A stretch of DNA of 5,506 nucleotides, taken from NCBI GenBank assembly GCA_030426005.1, contig JAUHZM010000215.1:1-5506 (forward strand), read 5' to 3'. The position numbers were made by a program, and so were the translations under genes. Positions 5,285 through 5,506 of the stretch are shown here, piece by piece. The notes under the pieces were generated by a model, which saw only the letters and a list, made by a program, of their open reading frames with translations, searched no databases and was not told where the DNA came from. The stretch is from Gammaproteobacteria bacterium (GTDB lineage: Bacteria; Pseudomonadota; Gammaproteobacteria; Arenicellales; Arenicellaceae). Every line of letters begins with the position of its first letter. The first letter of the stretch is position 1.

Positions 5285-5506
5285 ATGCCCGAACCTAAAA
5301 AATTTAGGCGTCGTCTAGCACGATGTCATGCGCCTCAATTTGTCGCTTCCCGGCCTCTCACCGGCGCTGTATTTCTCTCACTTTGTCTGCCGCTTTTGGC
5401 GCATGCTCAACAGTCGGCGCTTACACCAGTAGTGTCCTTATTGCTGTTGGATGATGCGCCCTCCACAGAGCAGCCACCGTTTCGTTTTCGGTTACCCGAT
5501 TCCGGT
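5285..5506 (+). CDS. Exported protein of unknown function, 5' part only
   Basis: An open frame starts at ATG 5285 and runs off the right edge after 74 codons without a stop. GAAGGA at 5273-5278 lies six bases before the ATG, a good ribosome-binding site and the best in the window. The product starts with a basic stretch (KKFRRRLAR, 5-13), then a hydrophobic core (about 25-39, LTGAVFLSLCLPLLA) and AHA-Q, giving a probable signal peptidase cleavage after residue 41. The long n-region is like that of some large secreted or outer-membrane proteins. The mature part visible is QQSALTPVVSLLLLDDAPS followed by a proline-rich PPFRFRLPDSG; no family is recognisable from so little. The hydrophobic stretch LTPVVSLLLL directly after the signal is slightly odd. 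The gene has the same direction as the metallo-beta-lactamase gene, 122 bases downstream, and could be co-transcribed with it. Confidence 0.75.
   Translation, partial: MPEPKKFRRRLARCHAPQFVASRPLTGAVFLSLCLPLLAHAQQSALTPVVSLLLLDDAPSTEQPPFRFRLPDSG

Overview
The window suggests a Gram-negative, probably gammaproteobacterial, chromosome of medium GC. This rests on the protein families present (ECF sigma factor with a DUF6249-type membrane protein, subclass B3 metallo-beta-lactamase, SxxK serine hydrolase, VCBS/FG-GAP repeat protein) and on several Sec signal peptides. The species cannot be named from the sequence alone.

Left edge (1-1308). The minus strand of about 1-302 encodes an interior piece of a VCBS/FG-GAP repeat protein that has lost its 5' part. 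It abuts, back to back, a plus-strand reading frame ending at 1257 that appears to have lost its own N-terminal part. That product is cysteine-rich and probably extracytoplasmic. Its first part weakly recalls MACPF/CDC-type pore-forming proteins. The join near 300 looks like a recombination scar or an assembly chimera. A strong C(UUCG)G hairpin terminator closes the plus-strand gene.

Centre (1314-4200). A tight minus-strand operon is read in the order: exported serine hydrolase with an N-terminal NTF2/SnoaL-like domain, DUF6249-like membrane protein, ECF sigma factor, small two-helix membrane protein. The gaps are 27, 9 and 4 bases. A good sigma70-like promoter (TTGAAC, 17-base spacer, TATAAA) precedes it, and a perfect palindrome covers its -35 box. 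No zinc-type anti-sigma factor is seen, so one of the two membrane proteins may restrain the sigma factor.

Right (4201-5506). Divergent from the operon is a complete subclass B3-type metallo-beta-lactamase gene with every expected zinc ligand and a signal peptide. After a 122-base gap holding a hairpin and a possible promoter, a further exported protein of unknown function begins at 5285 and runs off the window.

The most interesting point is the pairing of two unrelated beta-lactamase-fold hydrolases across one shared control region, one of them in an operon with its own ECF sigma factor. This could be an envelope or beta-lactam stress module, but that is inference. The window contains no tRNA, rRNA, CRISPR array or transposase that I can see.
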